Assembly (NCBI RefSeq): GCF_900111885.1
Contig: NZ_FOKG01000009.1
Location: forward strand, 124,001 to 188,000
Reading direction: 5' to 3'
Source of the DNA: Amycolatopsis marina
GTDB taxonomy: Bacteria; Actinomycetota; Actinomycetes; Mycobacteriales; Pseudonocardiaceae
Length of the DNA stretch: 64,000 bases
Of this stretch, positions 18,494 through 29,241 are shown one piece after another. The notes below the pieces were generated by a model. It worked only from the letters and a program-made list of their open reading frames with translations, was not told the DNA's origin and did not search any database. The position numbers were made by a program, and so were the translations under genes. Within the stretch, counting starts at the first letter, position 1. Each line of letters starts with the position of its first letter.

Positions 18494-19528
18494 GTGAACA
18501 CAGCCGCGGCCGTTTTCCTCGCGAACATTCCCAGCCCGGACCGTGGTGTCTGGGAGATCGGGCCGGTCCCGCTGCGCGCGTACGCGCTGTGCATCATCGC
18601 GGGCATCGTCATCGCGATCTGGTGGGGTGAACGCCGCTGGATGGAACGCGGCGGCAGCAAGGGCACGATCGTCGACATCGCGGTCTACGCGGTCCCGTTC
18701 GGCCTGATCGGCGGCAGGCTCTACCACGTCATCACCGACAACCAGCTCTACTTCGGCGAGGGCAGGAACCCGGTCGACGCGCTGAAGATCTGGGACGGCG
18801 GGCTCGGCATCTGGGGCGCGATCGCCCTCGGCGGGGTCGGCGCGTGGATCGCCTGCAGGCGCAAGGGCATCCCGCTGCCCGCGGTCGCGGACGCGGTCGC
18901 ACCGGGCATCGTCGTCGCACAGGCGGTCGGCAGGCTCGGCAACTACTTCAACCAGGAACTCTACGGCGCGCCCACCGACCTGCCGTGGGGACTGGAGATC
19001 TACCGGCGCGTCGACCCGGAGACCGGGCTCGCCGACCCGCTCGGCGGGGTCGCGATCAGCGACGTGCCGATCGAGGTCGTGCACCCGACGTTCCTGTACG
19101 AGCTGCTCTGGAGCCTCGGCGTCGCACTGCTGATCGTCTGGGCCGACCGCAGGTTCCGGCTCGGCCACGGCCGCGTGTTCGCGCTCTACGTCGCCGGGTA
19201 CACCGCGGGCCGGTTCTGGATCGAGCTGATGCGGACCGACACCGCCAACGAGATCCTGGGCCTGCGCGTCAACGTCTGGACCTCGGCGCTGCTGTTCGTC
19301 GGCGCGGTGATCTACCTGATCGTCGCCGCCCGGCGCGGTCCCCGCGAGGACCCGGCCACGTTGCGCAGCAACGACGATCCGGTGGACGACGAGGAAGCCG
19401 GGGCGGACCAGGACACCGACTCCGGCGACGAGGCCGCCAAGGACGAGTCGGAACCGGGCGACGGCGAATCGTCAGGGACGGACGAGACCCCGGCCGGTGA
19501 TCAGCGGAAGGTCGAGCCCGGTCAGTAG
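18494..19528 (+). CDS. lgt: Prolipoprotein diacylglyceryl transferase Lgt
   Basis: Lgt transfers diacylglyceryl from phosphatidylglycerol to the lipobox Cys of prelipoproteins in the cytoplasmic membrane. The 344-residue protein has the family signature GRLGNYFNQELYG, the WDGGLGIWGA segment, and several membrane helices up to about residue 275. The last about 65 residues form a strongly acidic, disordered tail rich in Asp, Glu and Ser, longer than in many homologues. TACGGT (18482-18487) sits 6 nt before GTG 18494. The tail is overlapped by 57 bp by the convergent dehydrogenase gene. It lies after trpA as in mycobacteria. Confidence 0.95.
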   Translation: MNTAAAVFLANIPSPDRGVWEIGPVPLRAYALCIIAGIVIAIWWGERRWMERGGSKGTIVDIAVYAVPFGLIGGRLYHVITDNQLYFGEGRNPVDALKIWDGGLGIWGAIALGGVGAWIACRRKGIPLPAVADAVAPGIVVAQAVGRLGNYFNQELYGAPTDLPWGLEIYRRVDPETGLADPLGGVAISDVPIEVVHPTFLYELLWSLGVALLIVWADRRFRLGHGRVFALYVAGYTAGRFWIELMRTDTANEILGLRVNVWTSALLFVGAVIYLIVAARRGPREDPATLRSNDDPVDDEEAGADQDTDSGDEAAKDESEPGDGESSGTDETPAGDQRKVEPGQ

Positions 19529-20548
19529 CCCGGCAGGTGCCTCGACCACCGCGGGGACCGCGTTGACCAGCCGCATCGCCGTGGCCTTGAGCCCGGCCGT
19601 GTTGTGGTCGCCGTCCTCGCCGAGCAGGCGCAGGTCGAGGGTGTAGTTCGGTTCCCCGGAGACCTGCACGCGATAACACCCCTGGCCCGCGGGCTGCGGC
19701 CAGTCCGGGCCGAGATCGGGGCGCAGGCGGGTGACGTGTTCCAGCACGCAGACCGGCCTGCCGCCGCGCATGCCGCGCACCTCGAACCGCAGCGCTGCCG
19801 CCGCGCCCTCGTCGATCGTCCCGGACGAGACGTCGAAGGTCTCCGGAGCGGGCAGCCGCTCGTAGCTCTCCTCCACCGCGTCCAGTTCCACGTCGAGTCC
19901 GGCCGCGAGCTGGCGGACCACGCTGCCCCAGGCGAGGGTGAGCACGCCGGGCTGCAGCAGCATGGGTGTCTCGGTGACGGGCTTGCCGAAGCCCATGATG
20001 TCGAAGAGCACCTTCGCGTTGTCGTAGGTGCTGTAGTCCAAAATCTCCAGGCAGCGCACCTCGTCGATGCGCTCACACACCCCGGTGAGGACCAGCGGCA
20101 GCCAGTCGTTGGCGAATCCGGGGTCCACCCCGTTCACCCACAGCGACGCGCCGCCCTCGGCCGCCGCGTCCCGGACCGGCCCGCTCACCTCGTCCGGTAC
20201 GACACCGTCCGGGAACTGCAGGAACACCGGGCTGCTGGACACGACGTTGACGCCCGCGCGCAGGATGCGTCGCAGGTCCTCGATCGCCTCGGGGATCCGG
20301 TCGTCGGCCATGGCGGTGTAGACAACACAGTCCGGCCGCAGCGCCAGCAGTTCGTCGGCGTCGCCGCTGGCGGCGACCCCGAGTTCGCGGCCGAGCCCGG
20401 CGAGCTCTCCCGCGTCCCTGCCCACCTTCGCCGGGTCCGACACCCAGAGGCCGACCAGTTCCAGATCGGGCCGGGCGGCGATACCGGCGATGGCATTGCG
20501 CCCGACGTTGCCGGTGCTCCACTGCACCACGCGGTACGGCTTGGTCAT
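19472..20548 (-). CDS. NAD(P)-binding oxidoreductase, dihydrodipicolinate-reductase-like
   Basis: A 358-residue protein with an N-terminal Rossmann domain (VVQWSTGNVGRNAIAGIAAR, then WVSDPAKVGRDAGEL) of the dihydrodipicolinate reductase-like/amine dehydrogenase group common in mycobacteria and relatives. The second half includes NGVDPGFANDWLP and FDIMGFGKPV. The substrate is unknown. I chose ATG 20548 because GGAG lies 9 nt before it; the frame extends three codons more. It follows the SDR gene by 12 bp on the same strand, so the pair forms an operon behind the KstR-type box. Its 3' end overlaps the lgt tail. Confidence 0.75.
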   Translation of the reverse strand: MTKPYRVVQWSTGNVGRNAIAGIAARPDLELVGLWVSDPAKVGRDAGELAGLGRELGVAASGDADELLALRPDCVVYTAMADDRIPEAIEDLRRILRAGVNVVSSSPVFLQFPDGVVPDEVSGPVRDAAAEGGASLWVNGVDPGFANDWLPLVLTGVCERIDEVRCLEILDYSTYDNAKVLFDIMGFGKPVTETPMLLQPGVLTLAWGSVVRQLAAGLDVELDAVEESYERLPAPETFDVSSGTIDEGAAAALRFEVRGMRGGRPVCVLEHVTRLRPDLGPDWPQPAGQGCYRVQVSGEPNYTLDLRLLGEDGDHNTAGLKATAMRLVNAVPAVVEAPAGLLTGLDLPLITGRGLVRP

Positions 20549-20560
20549 GGTCACCATCTC

Positions 20561-21355
20561 CTACAGGTCGGGCAGGCCCAGTTCGAGGTTGGGGGCCTGC
20601 AGACCGCCGTCGACCTCCAGCACCTTGCCGGTGAGGTAGCCGCCCGCGCGGGAGGCGAGGAACACGGCGGTCGCCGCGATGTCCTCCGGTTCGCCGATGG
20701 CGCGCAGCGGGGTCGAGGACTCCATCGTGGTGCGCACCTCGTCGTTGTTCAGCACCAAGTCGAGGGCCGAGGTCGCCACCGAGCCGACGGCGATGGCGTT
20801 CACCCGGATCCGGGGTGCGAGATCCGCCGCGGCCAGCCGGGTGTAGTGGGCGAGCGCGGCTTTCGCGGTGCCGTAGGCGAGAAAGCCGCGCCCGGCGACC
20901 CGTCCCATCACCGAGGAGATGTTGACGATCGCACCACCGGGCCGTTCGCCGTCGAGCATCAGTGGCACGGCCGTCTTGGTCAGGGCGTGCGCGGTGGAGA
21001 CGTTGAAGTGGAACGCCTCCTCCAGGTACTCCACCGACGTATCCGTCAGCGGGCGGGGGATGCTGCCGCCGACGTTGTTCACCACCACGTCGAGCCTGCC
21101 GAACGCGCTCATCGCGGCGTCGGCGAGCCCGGCGGCGGCATCGGTGTCGGTGAGGTCGGCGGCCACGACGTGAGCCCTGCGGCCGGTTGCGCTGATGCGT
21201 TCGGCCACCTCGCCGAGCTGGTCCTCGGTGCGGGCGGAGAGCACGACGTCGGCACCTGCCTCGGCCAGTGCGAGTGCCGTGGCCGCACCGATGCCGCGCC
21301 CGGCACCGGTGACGACGGCCACGGAGCCGGGGAGCCGGAAACGGTCCAGGATCAT
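20561..21355 (-). CDS. Short-chain dehydrogenase/reductase, possibly steroid-related
   Basis: A 264-residue classical SDR: the cofactor motif [10 protein letters not shown] (residues about 14-23), NNVGG, catalytic Ser in ISSVMG, YGTAK (Tyr-x-x-x-Lys) and [14 protein letters not shown]. These enzymes oxidise or reduce hydroxyl or keto groups with NAD(P)(H). It is the first gene of a two-gene operon and is preceded 10 bp upstream by a sequence matching the KstR operator consensus, which points to sterol or steroid catabolism. That substrate link is inference from the operator only. Confidence 0.85.
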   Translation of the reverse strand: MILDRFRLPGSVAVVTGAGRGIGAATALALAEAGADVVLSARTEDQLGEVAERISATGRRAHVVAADLTDTDAAAGLADAAMSAFGRLDVVVNNVGGSIPRPLTDTSVEYLEEAFHFNVSTAHALTKTAVPLMLDGERPGGAIVNISSVMGRVAGRGFLAYGTAKAALAHYTRLAAADLAPRIRVNAIAVGSVATSALDLVLNNDEVRTTMESSTPLRAIGEPEDIAATAVFLASRAGGYLTGKVLEVDGGLQAPNLELGLPDL

Positions 21356-21364
21356 GCCTGGAAA

Positions 21365-21378
21365 TGTAACAGGTTCTA
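21365..21378. promoter_or_regulatory. KstR-type operator upstream of the SDR gene
   Basis: TGTAACAGGTTCTA matches TnnAACnnGTTnnA, the published consensus for KstR, the TetR repressor of cholesterol catabolism in mycobacteria and rhodococci. It lies 10 bp before the SDR start, on the right side for its promoter, and overlaps the TAG stop of the btuD gene. The exact match is seen; control by a KstR orthologue is inference. Confidence 0.6.
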
Positions 21379-22161
21379 CTTTTTATGGAAGGGGCGAACG
21401 GGGGTGATCACCGGATGACCCTGCCCCGACGACAGCACCTCCGCCGTGGCGTCGTAATGCCGGGCGAGCCGCTCGGCGGTGAGCACCTCGGCGGGAGTGC
21501 CCGCCGCGACCACCTCACCGCCGTCCAGCAACAACAGCTGGTCGGCGTACTGCGCGGCGAACGTGAGGTCGTGCAGGGTGGTGACGACGGTGCTCCCGTC
21601 CTCGCGGCGCAGGCGGTCGAGGCGCTCCAGCAGTGCCTGCGCGTGCCCGATATCCAGTCCGGTGGTCGGCTCGTCGAGCAGCAGCAGCCTGGTCTGCTGG
21701 GTGAGCACCCGGGCCAGCACGGCCCGTTGTCGTTCCCCGCCCGACAGCGTGCGCAGCGGGCGTCCCGCGAGGTCGCCGAGATCGAGCCGATGCAACACCT
21801 CATCCACAATGGACAAATCGCGGGAGGATTCCCTTGCGAGTCTGCCGAGATGCGGGGTGCGGCCGAGCAGAACGTAGTCGGTGACGGTCAGGCCGTCGGG
21901 CATCGCGGGGTTCTGCGGCGAATACCCGACCTCGCGAGCCCGGTCCCGGTGCGACAGCTCCGCCGCCGGTTTGTCGTGCAAAACGATGTCGCCGTCGAAG
22001 TCCGCGATGCCCGCGATCGCTTTGAGCAAAGTGGACTTTCCCGCACCGTTCGGGCCGATGATCGCGAGCCAGCCACCCACCGGAACGTCGAGGGAAACCC
22101 CGCGCACCACCGGTTTTCCGGCGTAGCCTGCCTGAACCTCGCGCAGCCGCAGCGCGGTCAC
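21376..22161 (-). CDS. btuD: ABC transporter ATPase, vitamin B12 type (BtuD-like)
   Basis: This 261-residue ATP-binding subunit powers uptake through the adjacent permease. Walker A is [11 protein letters not shown], the signature LSGGERQR, Walker [13 protein letters not shown], and the switch His is in TTLHD. It is of the FecE/BtuD branch used for siderophores or cobalamin. The GTG start at 22161 overlaps the permease stop (GTGA). The frame is open further upstream, but that part is antisense-like filler over the permease gene. Assignment to B12 rather than iron rests on the riboswitch before the first gene. Confidence 0.85.
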   Translation of the reverse strand: MTALRLREVQAGYAGKPVVRGVSLDVPVGGWLAIIGPNGAGKSTLLKAIAGIADFDGDIVLHDKPAAELSHRDRAREVGYSPQNPAMPDGLTVTDYVLLGRTPHLGRLARESSRDLSIVDEVLHRLDLGDLAGRPLRTLSGGERQRAVLARVLTQQTRLLLLDEPTTGLDIGHAQALLERLDRLRREDGSTVVTTLHDLTFAAQYADQLLLLDGGEVVAAGTPAEVLTAERLARHYDATAEVLSSGQGHPVITPVRPFHKK

Positions 22162-23201
22162 AGCGATCTCACCTGCGCTGTCCGCAGGACCAGTACGAAG
22201 AACGGCGCACCGGCGAACGCGGTCACCACACCCAGCGGGAGTTCGCCGGGCATGATCGTCCGCGCGACGTGGTCGGCCACCACGAGGAAGGCGGCGCCGC
22301 CGATCAGCGACATCGGGATGATGACGCGGTAGGAGGCGCCGGCCAGCATGCGCACGAGGTGGGGCACCACGATCCCGACGAAACCGATCAGCCCGCTCAC
22401 CGACACCGCTGCCGCCGTCGCCAGTGATGCCGCGACGAGGAGCAGCAACCGCACGCGGCCCGGCCGCACGCCGAGCGAGGACGCCTCGGCGTCGCCGAGG
22501 GTCAGCACGTCGAGCAGTCGCGCGCAGAGGCAGAGCACCACGGCGGACGCGGCGATGTAGGGCAGGGCGAGCCACACCTCGTGCCAGCTGCTGATGTTCA
22601 GGCCGCCGAGCGTCCAGGTGTACACCTGCCGAATCGTCTCGGTGTTGAGCTGCTGCACGAAGGTCTGCACGGCGGTGAGGAACGAGGCGACGGCCACCCC
22701 GGCGAGCAGCAGTGTCGCCGTGCCCGTCCCACCCGAGGACCGGCCGAGCACCCAGCTCAGGCCCACCCCGCCGAGGGCGCCCGCGAACGCGGCCAACTGG
22801 AGCGGTCCCACCACCCAGCCGCTCACCGCTGGGGCGAGCACCACGACCATGGTCGCCGCCATTCCGGCTCCAGCGGCGGCGCCGAGCAGGTACGGATCGG
22901 CGAGCGGGTTGCGGAAGACGCCCTGGAAGGCCGCCCCGGAACTCGCCAGTGCCGCCCCGACCAGTCCGGCCAGCACGACTCGCGGCAGCCGGATCTCCCA
23001 GACGATCGCGGCTTCCCGCGCACTCAGCGGGGACGTGCCACCGCTGAGCTGGGCGACGATCTCCGCCAGCACCCTGCGCCAGCCGAGATCGCCCGCGCCG
23101 ATCAGCAGGGCCAGCAGCATGACCGTGACCAGGACCAGCAGGCCGATCAGCAGGGTCCGGGGCCGCAGGCGGGTGGTGGTTCGGGTGCGGGCGGAGGTCA
23201 A
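22158..23201 (-). CDS. btuC: ABC transporter permease, vitamin B12 type (BtuC-like)
   Basis: A 347-residue FecCD/BtuC-family permease with about ten membrane helices. Family motifs include AREAAIVWEIRLPRVVLAGL, GAAFQGVFRNPLADPYLLG and GFVGIVVPHLVRMLAG. It forms the channel for substrate delivered by the lipoprotein upstream. The start is TTG at 23201, two bases after the stop of btuF. The rare start codon and tight spacing suggest coupled translation. Confidence 0.88.
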   Translation of the reverse strand: MTSARTRTTTRLRPRTLLIGLLVLVTVMLLALLIGAGDLGWRRVLAEIVAQLSGGTSPLSAREAAIVWEIRLPRVVLAGLVGAALASSGAAFQGVFRNPLADPYLLGAAAGAGMAATMVVVLAPAVSGWVVGPLQLAAFAGALGGVGLSWVLGRSSGGTGTATLLLAGVAVASFLTAVQTFVQQLNTETIRQVYTWTLGGLNISSWHEVWLALPYIAASAVVLCLCARLLDVLTLGDAEASSLGVRPGRVRLLLLVAASLATAAAVSVSGLIGFVGIVVPHLVRMLAGASYRVIIPMSLIGGAAFLVVADHVARTIMPGELPLGVVTAFAGAPFFVLVLRTAQVRSL

Positions 23202-23202
23202 A

Positions 23203-24180
23203 TCAGCTGCTCGCCGGGGTGACCGCGGCGGACACCGCGCGGGCGAAGTCGACGACCCTGGGGCTCCAGCGCGAGGCGACGTCCTCGTCGAGCACGATCA
23301 CCCGGTTCTCCCTGACCGCGCTCAGCGTGTCCCAGCCGGGCCGCTTGGCGACCGTCTCGGGGCTCTGGTCGCAGCACTGGGCATCGGCGAGGAAGACGAA
23401 GTCCGGGTCGGCCTCGACGATGGTCTCCGCCGACAGCTGCGGATAGCCGCCCGAGGCCGTCGGGTCATCGCCGTCGGCGATGTTGACCAGGCCGAACCTG
23501 TCGTAGACGCTGCCGATGAAGGTGGCCGAGGTGACGGTGTAGTAGGTCGGGTCCAGCTCGTGGAAGTAGCTCAGCGGCTGCTCGGGTTTCGGGGTGTCGG
23601 CGACGATCTTGTCCAGTTCCTCCCTGGTCCGCCTGGCCAGATCGGCGCCTTCGTCCGCGTGGCCCGTGGCCTTGCCGACCAGTTCGAACTGCGCGTAGGC
23701 GGCGTCCAGGCTCGTGGCGTCGGGCAGCACCAGCGTCTGGGCGCCGGCCTTGCCCAGCGTCTCGGCGAGCTTGTTGTCCGCGTCGGCGTAGACCACGACC
23801 AGATCCGGGTTGTGCGAGAGGATCGCCTCGGGGTCCACGTTCAGCCCGGAGAGGTCCGTGCGTGGCGCCTGCTCCGGGTACGTGGACTGATCGTCCACCG
23901 CGACAACCTGCTCACCCGCGCCGACCGCGTACAGGGTCTCCGTCGCGGACGGCGAGAGCGAGACGATCCGGCCGGGCCGCTGCTCGATCGTCACCGAGGG
24001 CGCGCCGTCGGCCTGCACCGTGACCGGGAAGCTACCGGCGTCGTCCGCCTCCTGTGGGGCGCTGTCCTCCCGGTCCGCGCAGCCGGCGAGGGTGGACACG
24101 CCGAGCAGGAGTGCGGTGAGGACGGCGGTGGTGCGGGGGCGTCGCCGCGGCGCGTACCGTCGCAGGGCGGAAACAGACAT
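23203..24180 (-). CDS. btuF: Cobalamin-type substrate-binding lipoprotein (BtuF-like)
   Basis: A 325-residue extracytoplasmic binding protein. The signal peptide ends in a lipobox (STLAGC), so the protein is lipid-anchored after processing by Lgt. The PF01497-type fold is recognisable by PGRIVSLSPSATETLYAVGAGEQVV, DPEAILSHNPDLVVV and a pair of cysteines in ADAQCCDQSP. It starts at ATG 24180, with GAGG 5 nt upstream. It heads the btuF-btuC-btuD operon. Sequence alone would also allow an iron-siderophore role, but the cobalamin riboswitch in the leader favours vitamin B12 or a related corrinoid. Confidence 0.87.
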   Translation of the reverse strand: MSVSALRRYAPRRRPRTTAVLTALLLGVSTLAGCADREDSAPQEADDAGSFPVTVQADGAPSVTIEQRPGRIVSLSPSATETLYAVGAGEQVVAVDDQSTYPEQAPRTDLSGLNVDPEAILSHNPDLVVVYADADNKLAETLGKAGAQTLVLPDATSLDAAYAQFELVGKATGHADEGADLARRTREELDKIVADTPKPEQPLSYFHELDPTYYTVTSATFIGSVYDRFGLVNIADGDDPTASGGYPQLSAETIVEADPDFVFLADAQCCDQSPETVAKRPGWDTLSAVRENRVIVLDEDVASRWSPRVVDFARAVSAAVTPASS

Positions 24181-24264
24181 GGTGACCTCGACTGATCGGT
24201 GGCGCGAGGCCGCGCCCGACCGCCGGAGACGGTCCTGGACGCCGCACCCCTGCGCCGGAGGCGG

Positions 24265-24400
24265 GTGGCGTCGGCGAGCGGCAGGCGACCTGGCTCGGCC
24301 CGGAACTCACGAGGAGTGGCCGGGCCATCACAGTTGCGGGACAGCGCCGGAATCGCACCGGACTTCGCTGCCGTTTCGCGCCAGGTGGACGTTACCAGCG
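24265..24400 (-). ncRNA. Cobalamin riboswitch in the btuF leader
   Basis: Read on the minus strand, the leader contains the conserved core in order: TCCGGTGCGATTCCGG (24362-24347), CCCGCAACTGT (24340-24330), and the B12-box-like AGCCAGGTCGCCTGCC (24295-24280). These are hallmark segments of adenosylcobalamin riboswitches, in the correct order and spacing. The region from 24265 to the btuF start is GC-rich and could form the expression platform, possibly by hiding the ribosome site. The outer ends are approximate. It predicts repression of the transporter when cobalamin is plentiful. Confidence 0.88.
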
Positions 24401-24648
24401 CGGACGTCCGGCTATGCTGGACAGGTCCACCCGATCGGGTATGCGCAGTGGGCAGCGGACCGAACGTGCTCCAGTGGCAGCTGAACGCTGACGTTCACAG
24501 CATCCAGATCGTTACAGTCCACCGGACTGAATCCTTATTCTGAGTGGGTGCCGCTGTGTTTCCGGGGTGTTAAGGTCGCGCTCACGAGCGGGCCATCGTC
24601 GTCCCGTGCACAGTGGAACGAGCACGAAGACGACGCAGGAGGTCCCCC
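24401..24648 (+). promoter_or_regulatory. gltB upstream region
   Basis: This gap between the riboswitch and gltB carries an inverted repeat CAGTCC-ACC-GGACTG (24515-24529), a possible -10 TAAGGT (24571-24576), and a strong ribosome site AGGAGGT (24637-24643) 5 nt before ATG 24649. I saw no convincing GlnR box. The repeat may be an operator; this is inference. Confidence 0.4.
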
Positions 24649-27600
24649 ATGATCTTCTCCGCCAATCCAGGCAGGCGCGGCCTTTACGATCCCGGCACTG
24701 AGCAGGACTCCTGCGGTGTCGCGATGGTGGCCGACGTCCGCGGCCGGCGGTCACACGGAATCGTGATCGACGGTATTTCGGCGCTGATCAACCTGGACCA
24801 CCGCGGCGCTTCCGGGGCAGAGCCGACCAGCGGCGACGGTGCCGGCATCCTGCTCCAGCTGCCCGACGCCCTGCTGCGCAGCGAGGTGCCGTTCGATCTG
24901 CCCGCACCGGACGAGTCCGGTGCGCACTCCTACGCCGCCGGGATCGCGTTCCTGCCCGCCGAGGAGCGGCTCCGCGCCGAGGCCATCGACCTGGTGGAAC
25001 GCATCGCCAGGGAGGAGGGCCTCGACGTCCTCGGCTGGCGCGACGTCCCGACCGACACCGAGGGCGCCGACATCGGCCCCACAGCGAGGTCGGTGATGCC
25101 GCATTTCGCGATGTTGTTCGTCGCGGGCGCGCCGGGCACCGACGGGTCGCGACCGGCCGGCCTCGAACTGGACCGGCTGGCGTTCTGCCTGCGCAAGCGG
25201 GTCGAGCACGCCGAGCTGCCGGGAACGCCGAGAGCGGGCGGGCACGCGGAGGGCGTCTACTTTCCCTCGCTGTCGGCCAGAACCCTGGTCTACAAAGGCA
25301 TGCTCACCCCGGTACAGCTCGCGCGGTTCTTCCCCGACCTCACCGACGAGCGGCTGACCAGTGCCATCGCCCTGGTGCACAGCCGGTTCTCCACCAACAC
25401 GTTCCCCTCGTGGCCGCTCGCGCACCCGTTCCGGTTCGTCGCGCACAACGGCGAGATCAACACGATTCGGGGCAACCGCAACCGGATGCGGGCCAGGGAG
25501 GCCTTGCTCGAGTCCGGGGTGCTTCGCGGCGATCTGACGAGGCTGTTCCCCATCTGCTCACCGGAGGCGTCCGACTCCGCGTCGTTCGACGAGGTGCTCG
25601 AACTGCTCCATCTCGGTGGCCGGTCACTGCCGCACGCCGTGCTGATGATGATCCCCGAGGCGTGGGAGAACCACGCCACGATGGACCCGGCGCGCCGGGC
25701 CTTCTACCAGTTCCACGCGAGCCTGATGGAACCGTGGGACGGCCCTGCCTGTGTCACCTTCACCGACGGGACCCTGGTGGGGGCCGTGCTCGACCGCAAC
25801 GGTCTCCGGCCTGCCCGCTGGTGGCAGACCGCGAATGACAGGGTGGTGCTGGCCAGCGAGGCCGGGGTGCTCGACATCGAACCGCGGGACGTGGTCGCCA
25901 AGGGGCGGTTGCGTCCTGGCCGGATGTTCCTCGTGGACACCGAGGCGGGCCGGATCGTCGACGACGACGAGGTGAAGGCGGGTCTCGCCGCGGAGCGCTC
26001 CTACGACGAGTGGGTGCACGCCGGGCTCCTCTCGCTGTCCGAGCTGCCCGAGCGGGACCACATCGTGCAGACGCATGCCTCGGTGCTGCGCCGCCAGCTG
26101 TCGTTCGGGTACACCGAGGAGGAGTTGAAGATCCTGCTCGGACCGATGGCCGAGCGCGGTGCCGAACCCATCGGCTCGATGGGCACCGACACCCCGCCCG
26201 CCGTGCTGTCCAAGCGATCCCGGCTGCTCTACGACTACTTCAAGCAGAACTTCGCGCAGGTGACCAATCCGCCGCTGGACGCGATTCGCGAGGAGCTGGT
26301 CACGTCGATGAGCCGGATCATGGGCCCGGAACAGAACCTCCTCGAACCCGGCCCCGCCTCCTGCAGGCACATCCAGTTGTCCTGTCCAGTGATCGACAAC
26401 GACGAACTCGCGAAACTCATCCACGTCAACGACGACGGCGACCTCCCCGGATTCTCCTGCGCCGTCCTGTCCGGGCTGTTCGAAGTGGACGGTGGTGGGG
26501 ACGCCCTCGCCGCGGCCGTCGAGCGGATTCGGCGGGAGGCTTCCGAGGCCATCGCCGCGGGGGCGCGCACGCTGGTCCTGTCCGACCGGGACTCCGATCA
26601 CCGGCTCGCACCGATCCCGTCGCTGCTGCTCGTCTCCGCCGTGCACCACCACCTGGTGCGGACCAAGGAGCGGCTGCGGGTCGCGTTGGTGGTGGAGACC
26701 GGCGACGCCCGCGAGGTGCACCACATCGCCCTGCTCCTCGGTTACGGTGCCGCGGCGGTCAACCCGTATCTCGCATTCGAGTCCATCGAGGACATGATCG
26801 GCCAGGACGCCATCACCGGCATCGAGGCGGGGAAGGCGATCCGCAACTACGTCGCGGCACTCGCCAAGGGTGTCCTGAAGATCATGTCCAAGATGGGGAT
26901 CTCGACCGTCGGCGCCTACACCGCCGCGCAGGCCTTCGAGTCCTTCGGGCTCTCCCAGGACGTGCTCGACGAGTACTTCACCGGCACGACCTCGAAGCTC
27001 GGCGGAGTCGGCCTCGAGGTGCTGGCCGAGGAGGTCGCACTGCGGCACCGGAAGGCCTACGCGGACAACCCCAGCGCGCGGGTGCACCGCGGACTGGAGA
27101 CCGGCGGCGAGTACGCCTACCGGCGGGAGGGCGAACTGCACCTGTTCACCCCGGAGACCGTGTTCCTGTTGCAGCACGCCAGCAAGACCAGGCGGGACGA
27201 GGCCTACCGGGCCTATGTGGACGAGGTGCACCGGCTGAACCGCGAGGGCGGGGCCCTGCGCGGACTGTTCTCCTTCCGCACCGGCCAGCGCCCGCCCATC
27301 CCGGTGGACGAGGTCGAGTCGGTGGAGTCCATCTGCCGCCGGTTCAACACCGGTGCCATGTCCTACGGCTCCATCTCGATGGAGGCGCACCAGACTCTGG
27401 CCATCGCCATGAACCAGATCGGCGGCCGCTCCAACACCGGTGAGGGCGGAGAGGACGCTGAGCGCCTCTACGATCCGCAGCGTCGTAGCGCGATCAAGCA
27501 AGTCGCGAGCGGACGGTTCGGGGTCACCAGTGAGTACCTGGTGAACGCCGACGACATCCAGATCAAGATGGCGCAGGGAGCCAAGCCGGGCGAGGGCGGG

Positions 27601-29241
27601 CAGCTCCCGCCGAACAAGGTGTACCCCTGGATCGCCCGTACCCGGCACTCCACGCCGGGCGTCGGCCTGATCTCCCCGCCACCGCACCACGACATCTACT
27701 CCATCGAGGACCTCGCCCAGCTGATCCACGACCTGAAGAACGCCAACGAGCGGGCCAGGATCCACGTCAAGCTGGTCAGCTCGCTCGGTGTCGGCACAGT
27801 GGCCGCGGGGGTGTCGAAGGCACATGCCGACGTCGTCCTCATCTCCGGCCACGACGGCGGCACCGGGGCGTCACCGATGAACTCGCTGAAGCACGCCGGT
27901 ACGCCGTGGGAGATCGGCCTCGCCGAGACGCAGCAGACCCTGCTGCTCAACGGGCTGCGGGACCGCATCACGGTCCAGGTCGACGGCGGAATGAAGACCG
28001 GGCGGGACGTGGTGGTCGCGGCACTGCTCGGTGCGGAGGAGTACGGCTTCGCCACCGCCCCGCTGATCGTGGTCGGCTGCATCATGATGCGGGTGTGTCA
28101 CCTCGACACCTGCCCCGTCGGGGTGGCCACGCAGAGCCCGGAACTGCGCAAGCGCTACACCGGGCAGGCGGAGCACGTCGTGAACTTCTTCCGGTTCGTC
28201 GCGCAGGAGGTACGCGAAACCCTGGCCGCACTGGGCTTCCACAGCCTCGACGAGGCCATCGGGCGGGCGGACGTGCTCGACACCGACGAGGCCGTCGAGC
28301 ACTGGAAGGCGGACGGTCTCGACCTCGCGCCGATCTTCGACCTGCCGACGGCCAGTCCGTACGGCGGTTCCCGGCGCAAGGTTCGCGAGCAGGACCACGG
28401 CCTGGACCACGCGCTGGACCGCACGCTCATCCAGCTGGCCGAGGCCGCGCTGGAGGACGCCCACCCGGTGACCATCGAGCTGCCCGTGCGCAACGTGAAC
28501 CGGACCGTCGGCACCTTGCTGGGTTCGGAGATCACCCGGCGGTTCGGCAGTGCCGGGCTGCCCGCCGACACCATCCGGGTCACGCTGACCGGCTCGGCGG
28601 GTCAGTCCCTCGGCGCTTTCCTGCCGTCCGGGGTGACGCTGGACCTGATCGGTGACGCCAACGACTACGTGGGCAAGGGACTGTCCGGCGGACGCGTCAT
28701 CGTCCGGCCCGACCCGGAGGCGCCGTTCGCGGCCGAGCAGCAGGTCATCGCGGGCAACACGATCGCCTATGGTGCGACCGGCGGCGAGTTGTTCCTGCGC
28801 GGTCAGGTCGGCGAGCGGTTCTGCGTCCGCAACTCCGGCGCGATCGTGGTCGCCGAAGGCGTCGGCGACCACGCATTCGAGTACATGACCGGTGGCCGGG
28901 CGGTCGTGCTCGGCCCGACCGGCCGCAACCTCGCCGCCGGGATGTCCGGCGGGGTGGCTTACGTACTCGATCTCGACCCGGGTCAGGTGAACGGAGAGAT
29001 GGTCGAACTGCTTACCCCCGAGGCCCAGGATCTGGCCTGGCTCAAGGAGATCGTCGAACGGCACCGGGAGGAGACCGGCTCCGCCGTCGCCGCTTCCCTG
29101 CTGGGGGACTGGACCCGGCGTGGTGCGGCGTTCACCAAGGTCATGCCCCGCGACTACCAGCGGGTGCTGGCCGCCGCGACCGCAGCGAGGGCGGCCGGCC
29201 GCGACGTCGACGAGGCGATGATGGAGGCGGCTCGTGGCTGA
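24649..29241 (+). CDS. gltB: Glutamate synthase large subunit GltB
   Basis: GltB makes glutamate from 2-oxoglutarate and glutamine with electrons from GltD. The 1530-residue protein has a 21-residue propeptide before Cys22 (EQDSCGVAM), which becomes the N-terminal nucleophile of the glutaminase domain. The central domain, the FMN-binding synthase domain ([10 protein letters not shown], then PGEGGQLPP) and the 3Fe-4S cysteines in [12 protein letters not shown] follow, then the GXGXG beta-helix end. The frame opens 36 bp earlier, but AGGAGGT sets ATG 24649 as start. It overlaps gltD by 8 bp. Confidence 0.97.
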   Translation: MIFSANPGRRGLYDPGTEQDSCGVAMVADVRGRRSHGIVIDGISALINLDHRGASGAEPTSGDGAGILLQLPDALLRSEVPFDLPAPDESGAHSYAAGIAFLPAEERLRAEAIDLVERIAREEGLDVLGWRDVPTDTEGADIGPTARSVMPHFAMLFVAGAPGTDGSRPAGLELDRLAFCLRKRVEHAELPGTPRAGGHAEGVYFPSLSARTLVYKGMLTPVQLARFFPDLTDERLTSAIALVHSRFSTNTFPSWPLAHPFRFVAHNGEINTIRGNRNRMRAREALLESGVLRGDLTRLFPICSPEASDSASFDEVLELLHLGGRSLPHAVLMMIPEAWENHATMDPARRAFYQFHASLMEPWDGPACVTFTDGTLVGAVLDRNGLRPARWWQTANDRVVLASEAGVLDIEPRDVVAKGRLRPGRMFLVDTEAGRIVDDDEVKAGLAAERSYDEWVHAGLLSLSELPERDHIVQTHASVLRRQLSFGYTEEELKILLGPMAERGAEPIGSMGTDTPPAVLSKRSRLLYDYFKQNFAQVTNPPLDAIREELVTSMSRIMGPEQNLLEPGPASCRHIQLSCPVIDNDELAKLIHVNDDGDLPGFSCAVLSGLFEVDGGGDALAAAVERIRREASEAIAAGARTLVLSDRDSDHRLAPIPSLLLVSAVHHHLVRTKERLRVALVVETGDAREVHHIALLLGYGAAAVNPYLAFESIEDMIGQDAITGIEAGKAIRNYVAALAKGVLKIMSKMGISTVGAYTAAQAFESFGLSQDVLDEYFTGTTSKLGGVGLEVLAEEVALRHRKAYADNPSARVHRGLETGGEYAYRREGELHLFTPETVFLLQHASKTRRDEAYRAYVDEVHRLNREGGALRGLFSFRTGQRPPIPVDEVESVESICRRFNTGAMSYGSISMEAHQTLAIAMNQIGGRSNTGEGGEDAERLYDPQRRSAIKQVASGRFGVTSEYLVNADDIQIKMAQGAKPGEGGQLPPNKVYPWIARTRHSTPGVGLISPPPHHDIYSIEDLAQLIHDLKNANERARIHVKLVSSLGVGTVAAGVSKAHADVVLISGHDGGTGASPMNSLKHAGTPWEIGLAETQQTLLLNGLRDRITVQVDGGMKTGRDVVVAALLGAEEYGFATAPLIVVGCIMMRVCHLDTCPVGVATQSPELRKRYTGQAEHVVNFFRFVAQEVRETLAALGFHSLDEAIGRADVLDTDEAVEHWKADGLDLAPIFDLPTASPYGGSRRKVREQDHGLDHALDRTLIQLAEAALEDAHPVTIELPVRNVNRTVGTLLGSEITRRFGSAGLPADTIRVTLTGSAGQSLGAFLPSGVTLDLIGDANDYVGKGLSGGRVIVRPDPEAPFAAEQQVIAGNTIAYGATGGELFLRGQVGERFCVRNSGAIVVAEGVGDHAFEYMTGGRAVVLGPTGRNLAAGMSGGVAYVLDLDPGQVNGEMVELLTPEAQDLAWLKEIVERHREETGSAVAASLLGDWTRRGAAFTKVMPRDYQRVLAAATAARAAGRDVDEAMMEAARG

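Noticed and set aside
24401..24648. GlnR operator before gltB
   Set aside because: No convincing pair of GTnAC and GAAAC half-sites was found; only an isolated GTTAC.
25624..27852. 742-residue open frame antisense to gltB
   Set aside because: It lies wholly opposite a clear gltB frame and shows no domain; long antisense frames are expected at this GC content.
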